The translations under genes and the position numbers were made by a program. The notes under the pieces were generated by a model. It had not been told where the DNA came from. It saw only the letters and a list, made by a program, of their open reading frames with translations, and did not search any database. Below are positions 11,444-25,979 of a DNA stretch of 64,000 nt, piece after piece. The first letter of the stretch is position 1; every line of letters starts with the position of its first letter. The stretch comes from Luidia sarsii (taxonomy: Eukaryota > Echinodermata > Asteroidea > Paxillosida > Luidiidae). The DNA is taken from positions 8,217,270 to 8,281,269 of the forward strand of contig OX465113.1 of NCBI GenBank assembly GCA_949987565.1, written 5' to 3'.

Positions 11444-11564
11444 GGGTATCTTATTATTCGTCTTGCGAGTATCTGGTGGAGGTGTAACTGAGCATAAGTG
11501 TCTGAGTATACCAGCGGTGTGCTCCTGACTGGTCAAGCCGTTTTCCAGGGTGCGTTTGTGTGCC

Positions 11565-12030
11565 ATGAATCTCTCCGGAGGGTCTGCCGACTCGTCCCAG
11601 CCCAGCACCGACATGCCCATCTCAGCCCACCACCCTCCCGTCAGCTCGTCGCTGCCACCTCACTCGCACCCCCACTCGCACCCCCATCCTCACCCGCCGC
11701 CGACCTTACTCCTGCGCGCCGAGAAGCCCTACCCGCGGACACCCAAGTGCGCTCGGTGCCGCAACCACGGCGTGGTCTCGGCGCTCAAGGGGCACAAGCG
11801 CTACTGCCGGTGGCGGGACTGTGTGTGTGCCAAGTGCACGCTCATCGCCGAGCGGCAGCGCGTGATGGCGGCCCAGGTAGCGCTACGTCGTCAACAGGCC
11901 CAGGAGGAGAACGAGGCCAAGGAGTTGGGCCTGTACTACGAGACGACGGACGGAGCCATCTACGCCATGAACGGCGTGGCAGTGCAGACGCACAAACCCT
12001 ACGACCACTACCACGAAAGTGCTAGCCCAG
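11565..12030 (+). CDS. DMRTA-type transcription factor, coding exon 1 (DM domain)
   Basis: This exon encodes residues 1-155 of a doublesex/mab-3-related transcription factor, a nuclear protein that binds DNA through a DM domain. The DM domain starts with [10 protein letters not shown] and covers roughly residues 57-111. All eight zinc ligands are present with the family's spacing: C62, C65, H77 and C81 for one site, and H68, C86, C88 and C91 for the other. The recognition helix contains [20 protein letters not shown]. The sequence [17 protein letters not shown] matches the DMRTA group better than DMRT3 ([17 protein letters not shown]). The N-terminus is Ser/Pro-rich with a His-Pro tract (residues 33-46). 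The ATG at 11565 is the first after an in-frame TGA at 11526 and has a G at -3. The exon ends at CCCAG|GTAAGC in phase 1. Reading through the donor would add 23 codons before a stop at 12099-12101. Confidence 0.96.
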
Positions 12031-12101
12031 GTAAGCGGCCTAACCACTCCTATACATTACAACTTCACATAATCACGAGCAATTTCCAAACCGTTTTGTG
12101 A

Positions 12102-15100
12102 CTAACATCGGTTAAAATGTTAACTGTTAACTTTCATCATCAAAAAATCCCAACTGCTTGATCATATTGATCAAGATTGATCGCAAGATTTCGAATAAAA
12201 CTACACCAAGGACAGTATTTTGACAGACAACTTTTTCGTCCAACGTTTTTACAGTAAAATCGACATCCCCCATCACCCAGAAACACGGGTTACTTTTTCG
12301 GATTAGGTCACCCATTCTGTCCCTTGAACATCTCTAAACTCCACACGAGAATCAGCACTTTAATGAATCATCAAAACCGGTAAAGTTTCGACATCCAATT
12401 CACAATTCGAAATAGTTAAATAAGAAGTTCCCCAGTTTCAAAAGCCAGTAACTTAATACCCGAAACCGATCGTCTAAGCCCCCCTCAAACACCAGCTCTG
12501 ACCGTGGCCCCCTTTTTTCCCAACCCAAGGTAAATCATTTATAACCCCAAAGACCAAACATCTTTGTCTGCGGACAACGCCGTACTCTCAAGGGTGCCAA
12601 CAGGGCCGAGAGATTCAGTGCTCACAGCCAATCTAATTAACCCTCAGTGTGTCAATGTGTGAGCAGAGAATTCGTCCATACAACTACAAGTTATACCAAC
12701 AATACCAACAAGAATTTCTCGAAACTGCACTCCCCCTTATGGGATACTTGTCCTTTTAGTTTTTAAGTTTATTGGTGGTGTGTTTTGGAAGAGCATGCGC
12801 CCTCTGCCCTCCTCCTTTGACACGAGGCTCGGTGGCAAATTAAATCAAGTAAATTGGTTAATTGATGCTCACGGTAAGTACACGCATGCACGCCATATGA
12901 TAATGCGCCAAATATGGCGGAATGATGACGCATAATTGTATAACATACATAACGAGCATCCTATCTGCCACGGTTTCTTCATTCCCACGATCTTGGCCGG
13001 TTCAGAAGATGGAGAAGACGATGTTGTCAATGATGATCATGATTACAATGAAGATAAATAGTAATATCCCAGGGAAGCGGTAGGTAGGCCTACATTTCTG
13101 CATCCCATGGCCCGCTATATGATTCGTCTGATCTTCGCCAAGTCTTGTCTTACGACTACGTCTCTCCAGAGGGACTGACACTGACAGTCGTGGCTGGCCA
13201 GGGCCCTTTAGTGTGTGTCGTCTGCCTGTGTCAGGCAGCAGACAACCATGGTTATGAGCAGCTTAGTCTATGTTCGCCAGCCTCTTGAACTCCAGTCTGG
13301 AGTGGCCATTTCTGCCCTCGTTCGCCTCGTTCGATTACGGGCGGGGAGTTTTGGGGCCATTCTTGAGTTAGTACCGCGCCGGTTATCTAGGCAGTGGGGA
13401 GGGGGGCACTTTTCAAGTCCCCCCAGGAGGGAATCAAATCGAGCTCCCTCTCAACCGCCATCGGAAATCTGTGTCCGTTTTTTTGCTGTGGATATGTATG
13501 ATATAATATCTTTGGTCCGATAAGTGGGTCGTTAATCTGCGCACCCGTGGGATTGGTCCCTTGCTTGTTGGTTGTTGTTATTGTTGTTGATGTCGCTTCC
13601 TTCTTTCTTTGTCTTTTCGTTGTTGTCGTTTGTCATCGTTGTCCTTGTAATGCAGGCTTTGTGTGATTGCCGTTCTTGTCATCTGCAAAATGTAGATTTG
13701 ATTGTTAATACCGATACCGTACTCTGCGAGTGATTTCAATTCATAAACATTTTAAAAGGTCAGTTGTAAAATAAGTCGAGGAAATGACTATAACGTGCTT
13801 GACATAATATCTTGTAAATTTGGAAGAAATTGAGCTGCATCGGTCAATCTGATGTTCGTCCTGACGTCTGTACCCCAATTTGGTACCAAAACGTATTCCA
13901 GAGATGACATTTACTCTCCTACAATCCTCCTTTTTTCATAATCAATTTGAGTCATGGAAGTTAGTTATAGCAGCATAGGTTGATCAATTATTTAAGCCAT
14001 GTCGTTAGATTACATTTAAGCAGAAAGCTGCAAATTTGTTTGACGCAGGACAAGACTGAATGTTGAGACAGAAACACTTTTAGCCTACATCAACAGAAAA
14101 AGACCAGAACTTGGAGTGAATGATTGAGCCTTAACCTTAAAAGATTAAGTTTCGGGTTTTTTTTCTAACAAGACGATTAGCAGAAAGATTGGAAAATAGG
14201 AGAAACGAGAATCTATACATCTGCTCTGGAACATGCGATATTGCTCGCCACACGCAAAGCCTTGAGTGATAATGAAAAAGAGGCGAAAATTAATCAGAAA
14301 TAATCGGGGAAAACGGGAAAAACAAACCATCGCGATGCATTGCAAAGTGGGGCAGAATATGTACCAGTAAATGTTCTTGGCCTATTTCAGCATCGTTCCT
14401 TGCTAGTATTCGCGCTCACCTATTTCCCCCGTTTGATGGAAGTTGAAACCCCAAATATAATTTATCTTCATTCCAAGTGGACCATCCCATAATAGAAAAA
14501 CCAGCTCAGATGAGGTATCTTCATTAGAGAGGAAAGTGTCTCAGTATATAAAGTAATATGTGCATGTTGTTTTCATTGCACATGGCCAGCGCCATGCGGG
14601 GATCTCCGAGCGAATCCGTTCAGGCCTCCACCCATGCTCACAGTTTCTCTTCACAGTCGATAGAAACTTCTGCCGGTTGTCCGACCAACCTTATCTCTTA
14701 ATTTCCGTCGTACTGTCTAAAAATTGGATAAGCTATTTGGTCACCTGTACCTTTCTTCTCCCTTCCTTTATTGAACAAGAATATTGGTAACAGCCGCCCC
14801 CAACTCCCCCCTCCAAAAAAAGCAAGGCTATTTAGTTTTCTTGGAGTAACCACGGCCTCACTTCTGAAGGGGATAAAAATAGAAAAGTTAGCAAACTTAA
14901 CAGGGTAGCGGTAAATGTTTCTTGGTTTCGACGCCGCACTCATTGGATCGTGCACGCAGCCACAACTTCGAAAGAGTTCACCGTCTACACCATAGATATT
15001 TAAAAACACTGGATTCCTTTCCAAGTTACATAATATGACATGATGTTTGCACGGATTCTGATGAATCGTCGGAACATTAGTCTGTCGTTATGGATTGATC

Positions 15101-17359
15101 ACCGACAGGCGGACGGGAGGACAAGGGGCAAAACGGCGCGATACACGGTACACAATTGCTTCACTTCGCTGCTCAAGTAACGGCTTGGATTGTCGACCGG
15201 CTGTGAGGACGTAGATAGCGGGCGTCCATTCTCGCCAACCTCCTTGCTCCTCTTTTTGGGGCGCGATCCCAACTAATTTGCAATGGGGTAATTTGTATTA
15301 TTTGATTTTTGTTGTGGGGGCAGGCATACTTTTGTTTGAGTCGTTTTGATCTATGGAACACTACCACAAGGGAATTTATAACGCAGTCAATAAGTGCTGA
15401 TGGAAAATAAACTTTCGCTCCTCAAAGTGACAAACGATATAACGGTGAAACTTCGAAGTGGTGGGACAAGCTGCTGGCATAAAAAAGAACAAGGTGAATT
15501 ATCTTCTGTAATGGAAACGCATATAAAACAGGCATGTCAGTTTTTCACCAATGTATCTAGGTTTATCTAGGTTTTTAAAAATCCACCTTGGAAATCCTTC
15601 TGGTTTGGACCGGATTTTTTGGACGAACGCTTTTGAAGTTTTGATTTTAATGTGCACCAAGGCCAATGTATTGATAAAAGTATGCATACGGCAATCACGA
15701 AAAGAACTCGAATTGTTTACATGACAAGTTCATAGATCCAGCTTATTTGGTACCGGTAGTTAGTGTACTCGCTTTTCAGACAGCAACATCGGTGACCGTA
15801 ACATTTTAAAATTAACAATTTGGGAATGAGTTTCACTTCAGGAGCGAACTGGGAGTGTATGATTGACTTCTTATGCTGTGGAATATAGGCTACATTTGGG
15901 AGTCATGTGGCTTTGTATGTTAATTGACTTGTAGGTTGATTGCGGTTCGGTAGCGCGCTTTGCGTACAGCGGGCGGTTTCAACCCTGCCATTCGGGATGT
16001 TCGAAGTGGCGGCAAACTCCGTGAATCGACCTCTCCGAATTGCTTATTGCACCTGATAATTGACGATAGCCTCGTCAGACTTGGAGTGTTCCTCAGCACT
16101 TAGAGACGAACGACTTCAGTTTATAATTAGGTAGAAAGTTGAGGAGGTACGCCGTACGCAATGCGACCGGCTCGCCGCCTGTTCTTAGAGCACATGGACT
16201 TTTTCGTCTGCAAATTCTTCTCAACAATTACGGGGGAAAAAACTTATCATGTTCAAATTGTGCGCAGTGACTTGAATTGAAAAGGGGTTTCCTTTGTACT
16301 GTGCACGATGAAAGTTTAGGCAGAAGGGAAGCTACTGTCCCGATAACGAATAACGCGCGGTATAGAGCCATGAATTGCTTATTCACCAAAATGCCACGCT
16401 GTATAAGATTATACGACGATTTCGTGGGAAAAGAAAAAAAATGATTGTATAAAAAATTCAATTGGTCGACTGAATGAAATTCAGATGCTGTTTCGGTATA
16501 AATGGGTTTGGTCGTTGAATGTGACGGCATTTACATGACAGTGTGTAAGGTAGCAAAGGAACCGACAGTCAGCTAGCTTGCACAATGGTGGCACATGCTA
16601 ATTTGTAATGCATTTATCGTTTGAAGAGGGACAGACCACCAAGTCTTATGGTCGCCATTGAATCCAAATTTAATCAATAGTCCTATTCGGCAAGGGTTTC
16701 TTTTTGTACTTAAAAACACTTCCCCCTCTTTCCCCATCTCATTTCGTTGCTTGTGACATTATGTCGTTAATTCTTGTTTGGCTGAGTGTGCTGGTGTTCC
16801 GGTACGTTTCCGAGGTATCTGAAAGTGGTGTGACTGTGGATCCGGAAGTAATTCACAATGGATGCAGAGAAAGATCGCTGTTGTCACTGTCAGAATTTAC
16901 TGACGTAGTGTGCAATGCATCAGGAAAGTGGGTTGTTCTTGGTGTGTCGGTGTGTCGCAGACTTTCGACTTTGTTACAATCAGCCACTGACTGCACATGG
17001 CTGACATTATCTTTTAGTTTTTAAACGTCAAAATCTTAAATGAGATGCAATCTTTGTGGACAATTACCCACCGCTCGCGAAGACAGAAGTGTGAAAGGCT
17101 ATGTTGTTCTAGCCAGACACATCGTTCTATAACTCTTTGCAGGCCTATCATGTTTTTAATTCTCACTTTCTTCACCTTTAGCCGTTTCGCACTGTAGGCC
17201 TACATAAAGGGACGTTTGAAACATTTGGGAATTACAGTGTGACATATCATTAGGCTTGGTCTACTGTACGCCCGCCCTCGATGCTTACCCATCCCAGCGA
17301 CAATTACCTCGATATCAAGCTTCCTTTTTCATAGCTGATTCACGTTTACCTCCCGCCAA
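12102..17359. other. Intron segment, no recognisable elements
   Basis: Mixed AT-rich intronic DNA. A TTG-rich patch lies at about 13563-13640 and TAGGCCTA palindromes at 13085-13092 and 17195-17202. The ORFs of 60-108 codons (for example 14698-15024 minus and 16704-17024 plus) show no family signature. I see no conserved structure. Confidence 0.55.
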
Positions 17360-17568
<209 letters not shown>

Positions 17569-20500
17569 GAAGTAATTAATGACTGGATGCATCCTGCTGC
17601 CTTATTGGTCCCAGGAGAGTCCATCTCGTCAGGGCACAATCGAGATGAGAGCGTGTCGGAGCCGTCAATAACAAGAATTACAGTCGCAAATCAAAGTTGT
17701 TTTCTCAGGCCACAAACAACGTCTATTGTGCGCTCCAAACACCTGGATTTGGGGACTGAGAAAGTTTTTTTTCACCCACCTCCTTCCAACGCTTTCTTTT
17801 TCTCGTCTATTCTGAGGGGGTGTTTGGTTGTGGCGGGGAGAGATGGGGGTTCATCGAAGCAAATAGTGGGCCATAGTGAGAGTGAGAGACAGACAGAGAA
17901 AGTCAGGGGAGGGGACCATCCAAAGAGCCATGGAGGCGACGGCATCGCTGGCTAGGTAGCACCGGTGATAATCACCCGCCATTGTCTGGAGTCATAGGAT
18001 TACATCGGGCTGTCTTGACCCTTTGTCAGCGCCGAGCCTCCCTCAACAAACCTCCCCCAATGATGCGGTCCCTTAAAACTACCTGGCTTTTGTCGGCTAG
18101 GATGATAAGAGGAGGGAGTTGGGGCCGTTTTTTCGGTAGCCTCACAAAGGTGCCATGACTTGTTGTTGGGGCTGGGTGAGGGGTAAATGGGAGAGATCTC
18201 CTTGTAATGGATATAGGAAGAGACCTCGTCTTTTGATATCGGCGATGACGACGACGATGATGATGATGATGGCATCTTGGGCTACCGTAACCTCCCACTG
18301 ACGTACGGCCTATTTCTCGCTGTGACATCCCTGCTTTGTCGCCCACTAAGATCATAATCCCTGGCTGATTCCACATCTACCCAATTTCCTTCTCCGAGGT
18401 CAGGAAGGTCACTACGTTTTCATTGAACCACTCTCTCTCCGCGTCCTCGTGAACGACGCTTATGTAAGAAATCACCCGACTCGTTCGCCCATAATGCCTG
18501 AAAATAATTAAGGTGTCTTTTTAAGGGAATTATCTGCAACAATTCTGGGAGATATAATTACAGTCGACGTCTCCGGAAGACGCTTTGCACAAACCACGGC
18601 GGTGTAACGACCGGTGGTCTCTTTGCCTGTAAGCGATGGGAACTTTATAACAATGCACTAGGGCCTATGTAAAGTTTATTTCTAAAAAAGAAAAGAAAGC
18701 GCAGCGATCTTTTTTTTTCTTCAGATGTTGTGCTTCAGCAAAATTTATACTTGTTAATTGTTAAGCCATATGAAGCAACGTAATTGATATAGAAGTGCCA
18801 ATACATGCGTAGAACTTGGAAGTGAAGCTTCCTATAGGGGGAAGGGATATAGCGTTCTGGAAACCAACTCGAAAGCCCAGCCACGCTGCTATGTATCTGA
18901 GAATAATTCTGATTTAAGACGGAATACCCTGATATTCTGGACAAGTTACGGTAGGACAGACGTCTTTTACCAATTCTACTATCTCGGAAACACGTCAGAG
19001 CATCACGTCTGTCCATTCCTAGTGTATCTCGTATATGTAACGCCACCTTTTATTGAGTTATCTATTTATTTACATTTTGTTATCCACAATGTGATCTCAG
19101 ACCAGCGCGTAATTACCTCAACTGTTCGCAAGCAGTTATGACTTTGCCGTCTCAATCATAATTGTGTAGGCCTAAACTCCAGATACTGACGGCCCATTTT
19201 TATTCGGAACTGCCATGCACTCTCCGGTTGAAACCTTCATCTGCTGTCCTGCTTGAAGTGTTAATGACAGATTGTCCCACTATAGGATCAATTCGTCATA
19301 AGAAAAATTGAGAATAAAACCCCCCAAAAAACATTAACGATCGACCGCAGTTTCCAGCAAGAATATTGTTTTTGCCACGCTTGGAGATAAAGGGTGGAGT
19401 GGGGAGGAAGACACAAATCAACGAAAACTGTTGGAAGTTGAAGTCTAAATACCGAGCCCGACCCGTGGTTTCGGTGAAGGGTTTGACAAGAATTGAGCGT
19501 TGGGTTGGCGGGATTCGACATTAGTGCGCAACAGTGATGCCCTTGTCGCCTGAATTAGAGTGGGCGCAGCGGAGTGCAAATGCGATTAGGTGAAGATTTA
19601 GCGCGGCGACCAAGGGCCTCACCACTGATACAATTGCCATCCCTAGCTGGCTGCGGACACCCACCCCTCTAATCGTTCATCAACCCTATCATGTAGACAC
19701 CTCTTTTTAACGAGGCAAGCGGATTTCGGGGAGACATCTTTGGGTAATGCCCATCACCGCCCCCAAGAAAAAAAAAAGAAGAAAAGAGAAGAAAAGAGAA
19801 GCGGCGGTGATGAATTCCGTGGAGCTGCTGTCATCCCAGCGCAGTGATAAACCAATTACCACACAACTATACCATGTTGTTTCTGCACCTCACCAAATAG
19901 ATTGAGTGGAATAACAACTTGTTCTTTGGGGAGGCACACTTCATAGTCACAGCTTAGGGAGACTTCGATCATGAGGGGATACATTCTTGATTTCCACCTT
20001 CTGTCCTTTGATATAGACATTATTTTTTTCACAACGAAAACCATTCTACGAAGTCCGGGGAAATACATTCAAAAAGGTAAAATATTGTTTGGTGACAAAG
20101 ATGAAATCTGAGACCCGGGACCAAGCTGACGTTTCGATCCATGCCGGAACCTTTCTCCAAGGGTGAAAACCTCTCTACGGGTAAGAGCCTTTGAACTGTA
20201 TAATATTTGTTTGTTTCAGTGCGGCGTAAAGAGAGAGTTTACAGCATTTCTATCACATTTGGGCTACAATGCAATGTTGGAATTTGTTGCAGTGATTCAT
20301 TCATAGTTATTGGTTCACGAAATAGCTAATTATATCTTTACAAATATATGCCTACTCTTATTTAAGTTCGGTTTACAGAAACATTGTATATCAAGCTCTG
20401 CATGTGTCCCTTTAGTCACGGACTAAATTAAAATAAAATGTAATAGAGAATGAAAAAAAACCACATTGAACATTGTGGTCGGAACACATCAAACATGTAG

Positions 20501-23500
20501 TAGATAGTGGCCTATGCTTGAGTGTATTTCTATCATGTGTCGTTATAATTAGCTAGATTATGGTTTCCTTAAAAACTTCAGGTGAAATCAATGCGTTTCA
20601 TATATTTTGTTAAGAAAAGGTATGGCGCTAAAATTGAAATCTTTGCTACCCGGGCGATGCACCATTAGGCGTTGACATTCCGTATAACCAGTTATGGGCA
20701 GCGTCCTGTAATTAGCAAAAGCGTTTTCATTTGCACTGGCTCGCTGTGTGGTGTTTCCGTGCTGTTTCTGTGCTGTCCGTTGGTAAAGTTTGTTTTTCTG
20801 TTTTTAGGTCGACGAAACCGAACATGTTGAAGACGTGTCATTTCGTCTGGCAAGCGCACCGTGTTTATGGTTGCAGCCGCCTGTATACGGTACCGGGGCA
20901 CATTGCTTGTCTGTCTGTAACACTATCCAACTGCAGTTGCCAATGTTGTTGTTGGCGGTGGTTCTCTGGCTCTCGGTGTCTCGTTAAACCGTTATCATGT
21001 AGCAATGGATACAAGTCGGATGCGTCGTGATAACACTAAGCGGAGGCGTGCGGTTGGGCGGTGTGGGGTAGGGGGTTAGGAGCTGTTGAAGGAGGGGGAG
21101 ACGGACGCTAGAAAGAACGGTCTGCATTATAACTCCACCGCCCTCTCTACCTCTGACAATGTCCGAAGGGGATGATAGAGGGATGTTTGCAAACTCCCCA
21201 CCCCTCCATCTCACCGATGGTCTCGTTCCGCTAAGCTACCCAGCCATCCACCTATCCCTCCCCACACACTTTACCACCATATCTCGCACCCCGTCTTTGT
21301 GCGTATCTTGCGCTCGCATACCGTGTATACACTTCCGGCGATTTCCGTCCGCTGCGCGAAACCCCAACCAGAAACAAACACTTATTGCGTAAAACAATCT
21401 GGAAAATCACACTGCTGTTTCTCAGCTCGTTGTGCGCCCCAAATCACCAGGAGCTACAAAGCAAGACAAGGACGGAGGAAGGGAGGTAAGGAAAAAAACC
21501 TGATGAGGTAGACAGAAAGAGGGAGAGGGGAGAAGAAGATCATTTCGCCGGCGAAATTGAGGTGAGAACCGCCCACAAGTCACGGGGGTGATTCGTTTTG
21601 TAGCCGCTCGGTTGGTGCGAGGTTTTCCGTTCCTTCCTCTACTTCTTTTCTGCTTTTCCTTTTTCTCCTTCTTACCGGGACGCGACGGCCAAGGCAAAAC
21701 GGGTCGGTCCGGGGGGACACAAGCACTATTCCAACTCGTTACCTTCTCATAGTCGGGCGGTGGCGGGCGAGGGGTGGGAATCGGCGCTGTAAGAGTAGCA
21801 CCCCCGGGCGAATCGATGCACTGATTGAGTCAAGGGAAAGCAGTAGGGGAGAGGAGGAGGTAGGCGGGAGGAAGAGGAGAGGACAGGGAAAAAAGAGGAG
21901 AGAGGGAGACGGGGAAAAGAGGACGAGGGTTGATGGAGGTAGAATGAAGTAAGAAGGCGTAAGAAGAGCACTTATGAGGTGTCGTCTAAATGGCTCGGGG
22001 GAGTCCCAGCCGCTGTGCGCGGCCTGTCAGCCGCACAGAGGTGGCAGGAGGGACCGGCACGGTTGATGGTAGGCAGCGCAATCTCTCGCCCATAGGCGTC
22101 AACCATCCCAGCCTACCGTCCGAACTAAAAAAAAACATTTCCTTCCTTCTCTCGTACCTTGGTCCGTTCGTTCGTTTGTGCCATCGACTAAGCCCGGCTC
22201 TTCCGTTTTCGACACAGACACTCACTCACGTCCAACCCCCCTTTGCATCACTCCTTTACACACAAGGACTATACATACGCGCGTGTATACAAGGGATGGC
22301 AACAAATTTAATCAGAACAACTGGCCCCCCATCGCTAAAACAATTAATTTATGGTATCGCTTGGAAGGGGAGGGAGAGAGAGAGACAGAGAGGGGGAGGC
22401 AAGGGGTGATGGCAAACGAAAGGAAATGCCGCCGGCTCCCCAGGCAATGCTGTGCCGTGGCCTACGGTCGTCATCTTCCCATTACACGCTGGCCCGTTTC
22501 CCGCGTCACGCGTAATTTGCGAAAATTGTTTTACCGAAGCCGTATCTTTTAAGGTGGGGTGGTGGGGTTGGGCAAGACTCGTCCACGGCCGGTCTGATAG
22601 CACGCACGGCATGGCCAAGTACGTGCACCCTATACTGGTTTGGAAATACGGTAGACAGTTGTTTCGTTGCTCTTAACCATAGTCCTTCCTCCTGAAGTTA
22701 CGGGGGGTTGTGTTTTCAGGAGGGGGAAATGCGTGTTTCGTGACATATTTGGGCGGGACAAATCTGTCCCGATTCGGCAGAGCAGCCTCGGAGCAACTGG
22801 TCCAGCGGTGTCTAGGACGGGGATGGGGGAAGGAGGGAGTGAGGACCATGCAGACCTCTTCCTCTGTGACTCACCACACGTTGTTTGACCGCTAACCTGG
22901 GCCAAGAGGACGACAATGTCGGGCCCGGTTAAGCAGGCACGTTTTGCCGTGTTATCATTGAGACAAATTGGTACAGTAATCGGTCATGCCTCGTTTGGCT
23001 GGCCACCAATTTACTTCCCGAATTGTCAAATAATTATGTGCATGTGTGTGTGGCGGTATTTCTGTTTTTAAATATATATATATATATGTTCTTCCCCGAG
23101 TAAGAGGAGGAGAAGGAGAAGGAAATCAAATTGTGCATTTGGCCCTGGGCAAGCCTCCGGAAGGAAAAACGATTCTTGTAGTTTTCGTGCGTAATATGTT
23201 TACCTCGGATATGTGCTGTCATCGTATCGTACCTGGCCCGTTGACTGCATGCATATACCCGTCTCTCAGGCCATTGGGACAATCATATTCGCAGTCACAA
23301 TCATTTCAGAAAATCCCTTCTCATCTAAAGGTAAAGTTTTCTGCCCGTATACCGTAGCATAATGAGCTTGTGCGTGCTCAGACTCAAGATAGCGCAAGAT
23401 GGCATAGGATGCTGGGAACCCACAAACGTTCTTCCTTTTTTTCACACATTTTGGGAGAATTTGGCCGACCGACGGATCCTATATAATAAGAGAACCCCCT

Positions 23501-25303
23501 CTCTGCTAAGACCAATTTTGCTTGTTCGTTTAGGGAGGTCTATTGTGCCATGTCATAAGCTTCGCTTTACATATTCGTATTTGAAGTTAGCAGACGAAAT
23601 ATTCTCTCAAAACGAATGTGCATTTATTCAAATGCGCCGATTGTTTATGATAATAAAATGATATTTTTTCCTATGGGGAAATTTGAATTATGGCAGCTTT
23701 CAGAAATATTAACAGAGGTGGAAACAAAAAGACAGGCAGAAAAGATACAAATTAAACAGACAGCGAGTATATAAATTAGTTAGATAGATAGGCAGCCGGG
23801 GAGCTGACAGACTGACAGAGGGATACAATTAAAGTAAACCGACAGAGACTATATAGTTGACTATATTCAAGTCCCGGTCCATGAAGAAGAAGGAGGAGGA
23901 GAAGAAGAAGTAGGAGAGGGAGAAGGAGAAGGAGGAGAAGGAGGAGAAGGATCGAGAAGGAAAAGGAGAAGGAGAAAACAAAAAAACAATCGCCCACACG
24001 CCAGTGCACTTTTCATACTATCACAATTGATCTTTTGCATTTTGGTAGTCGAACCATATTTTGTAACCCTAAGCACACACCGACCCCTTAGCCCCGTGCG
24101 TAGCAATAATACCGGTCCGGGCAGAGAAGGAGAGAGAGAGAGAGAGAGGGAGAGAGGGGGCAGGGGTGATGGGGAGAGGAGCCCGCCGTCTCCCCAGCCA
24201 GACTCGCCGAGGCGAACACAACCCTTCCCCCTTCCCTCTCCTCTCTCAGCCCCCCAGCGCCCAAAGTCGGGAAATAACACACTTCAAAAGGCACTATAGG
24301 TGCCAAATTCGACCAGGGGCTAGAAAATGGCCGACCCTACGCAGGTGCTGTGTACTTTCCAACCCTCTACCCTCAACCCCTTCCCCACAAACCGGCCCTT
24401 TTCCTTGTTGTACACGACTGTGTATATATAATAACGCTAGCTGTGGAAATTATACATACAGATAGCCAGACTCTGCGCGCCCTACTCGGCACACACACAA
24501 CTCTATATATCTTCCCCTCCAGCGATCCAAGTGGTTGCAACAAAAAAAGTACGCCTGAACTTCCCCATACAAGAATGTTATTCTTTATTATTTATTTTCC
24601 ATTTTTTTCTCTCTCCTTCTCCACTCTCTCTCCCCTCTCTCTGTATTTTGCACTCTCTTCTCGTGACCGCGAAATTGGCATCCGCGATTATGAGGGAGCT
24701 TGTCCCGCTAGTATCCGAGCACCACGAGGAGGGGGGAGGAAATTGTTATTAATTATTTTGAGGCTGCCAAGTTGAGCGGAATGGCTGAGTGCGGCAACTC
24801 GCACCCTCAAAAAACACCAACTTTTAGCGGGTCAATTAAGCGAAGCGAGGCGGACGTATAACCGCTGCAAGGCAGTATGATCTCAGCCTGCCCGCTACCC
24901 TCCGCTCCTGCTCCAAATTAAAACTGTTTTTATTTCATTTTTTTGCCTGAAAATCGTCACTTCCACTCCATCCACGAATAAATATACTTTTTTGTCACCC
25001 CTCTTAAAATACTCTTTTGAGAGGTTGTTTGCTGCAAATGTGAAATCCCATATTTTTCGTGGAGGGAAGGAAGGAGAGTTGTACTTTTGGGGGGTCGAAA
25101 TTTTATCAATAATTGCGGGCATTTTCTTATGCTTTGTTTACTTAACGATTTGAGAAGGATATAACGTTTTAACAAGGTAGGCAGACCAGCCCAGTCGTCT
25201 TTGATAGAGGGCAAGCCAGCTCTCTGATTAGAGAAGGAATTGGGTGTGCGGATTACAGGAGGATTATGTGGGATTAGCCGTCGCAAAAACACGCATTACA
25301 CGG
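17569..25303. other. Intron segment with scattered short microsatellites
   Basis: Non-coding. It holds a GAC/GAT run (about 18243-18272), an A-rich AAGAAAAGAG patch (about 19767-19801), a TA run (about 23069-23087), a GAAGGAG purine array (about 23880-23985) and a GA run (about 24129-24153). TAGGCCTA occurs at 19167-19174. The many 60-140 codon ORFs overlap on both strands and none shows a recognisable domain. Confidence 0.55.
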
Positions 25304-25888
25304 AGCAACAGCAGCAGCAACAGCAGCAACAACAACAGCAATAACAACAACAGCAACAATAGCAATAGCAATAGCAACAGCAACAACATCAGCAACAGCA
25401 GCAACAGCAACAACAGCAACAACAGCATCAACAGCACCAACAGCAGCAACGACATCAACAGCAGCAACAGCAACAACAGCAACAACAGCAACAACAGCAA
25501 CAACAGCATCAACAGCATCAACAGCAGCAACGACATCAACAGCAGCAACGGCAGCAACAGCAACAACGGCAGCAACAGCAGCAACAGCAACAACAGCAGC
25601 AGCAGCAGCAACAACATTAACAACAGCAACAGTAACAACATCACCAACAGCAACAACAGCACCAATAGTAGCAACAGCAACAACAGCAGCAACAGCATCA
25701 ACAGCACCAATAGTAGCAACAGCAACAACAGCAGCACCAACAGCAACAACATCAACAACAGCAGCAGCAACAACAATAACAAAAATAACAGCAGCAGCAA
25801 CAACATCATCAACGACAACAACAACCACCACCACAACAACAACAAAAGCAACAAAAACAACAACAAAAGCAGCAACAACAGCAGCAGC

Positions 25889-25979
<91 letters not shown>

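Noticed and set aside
11498..12025. 175-codon ORF overlapping DM exon 1 in another frame
   Set aside because: Shadow of the GC-rich DM exon. It has no domain, while the DM frame carries all eight zinc ligands.
24770..24850. tRNA-like D-arm sequence (GAATGGCTGAGTGCGG)
   Set aside because: No matching acceptor stem and no GGTTCRA-type T-loop follow at the right distance.
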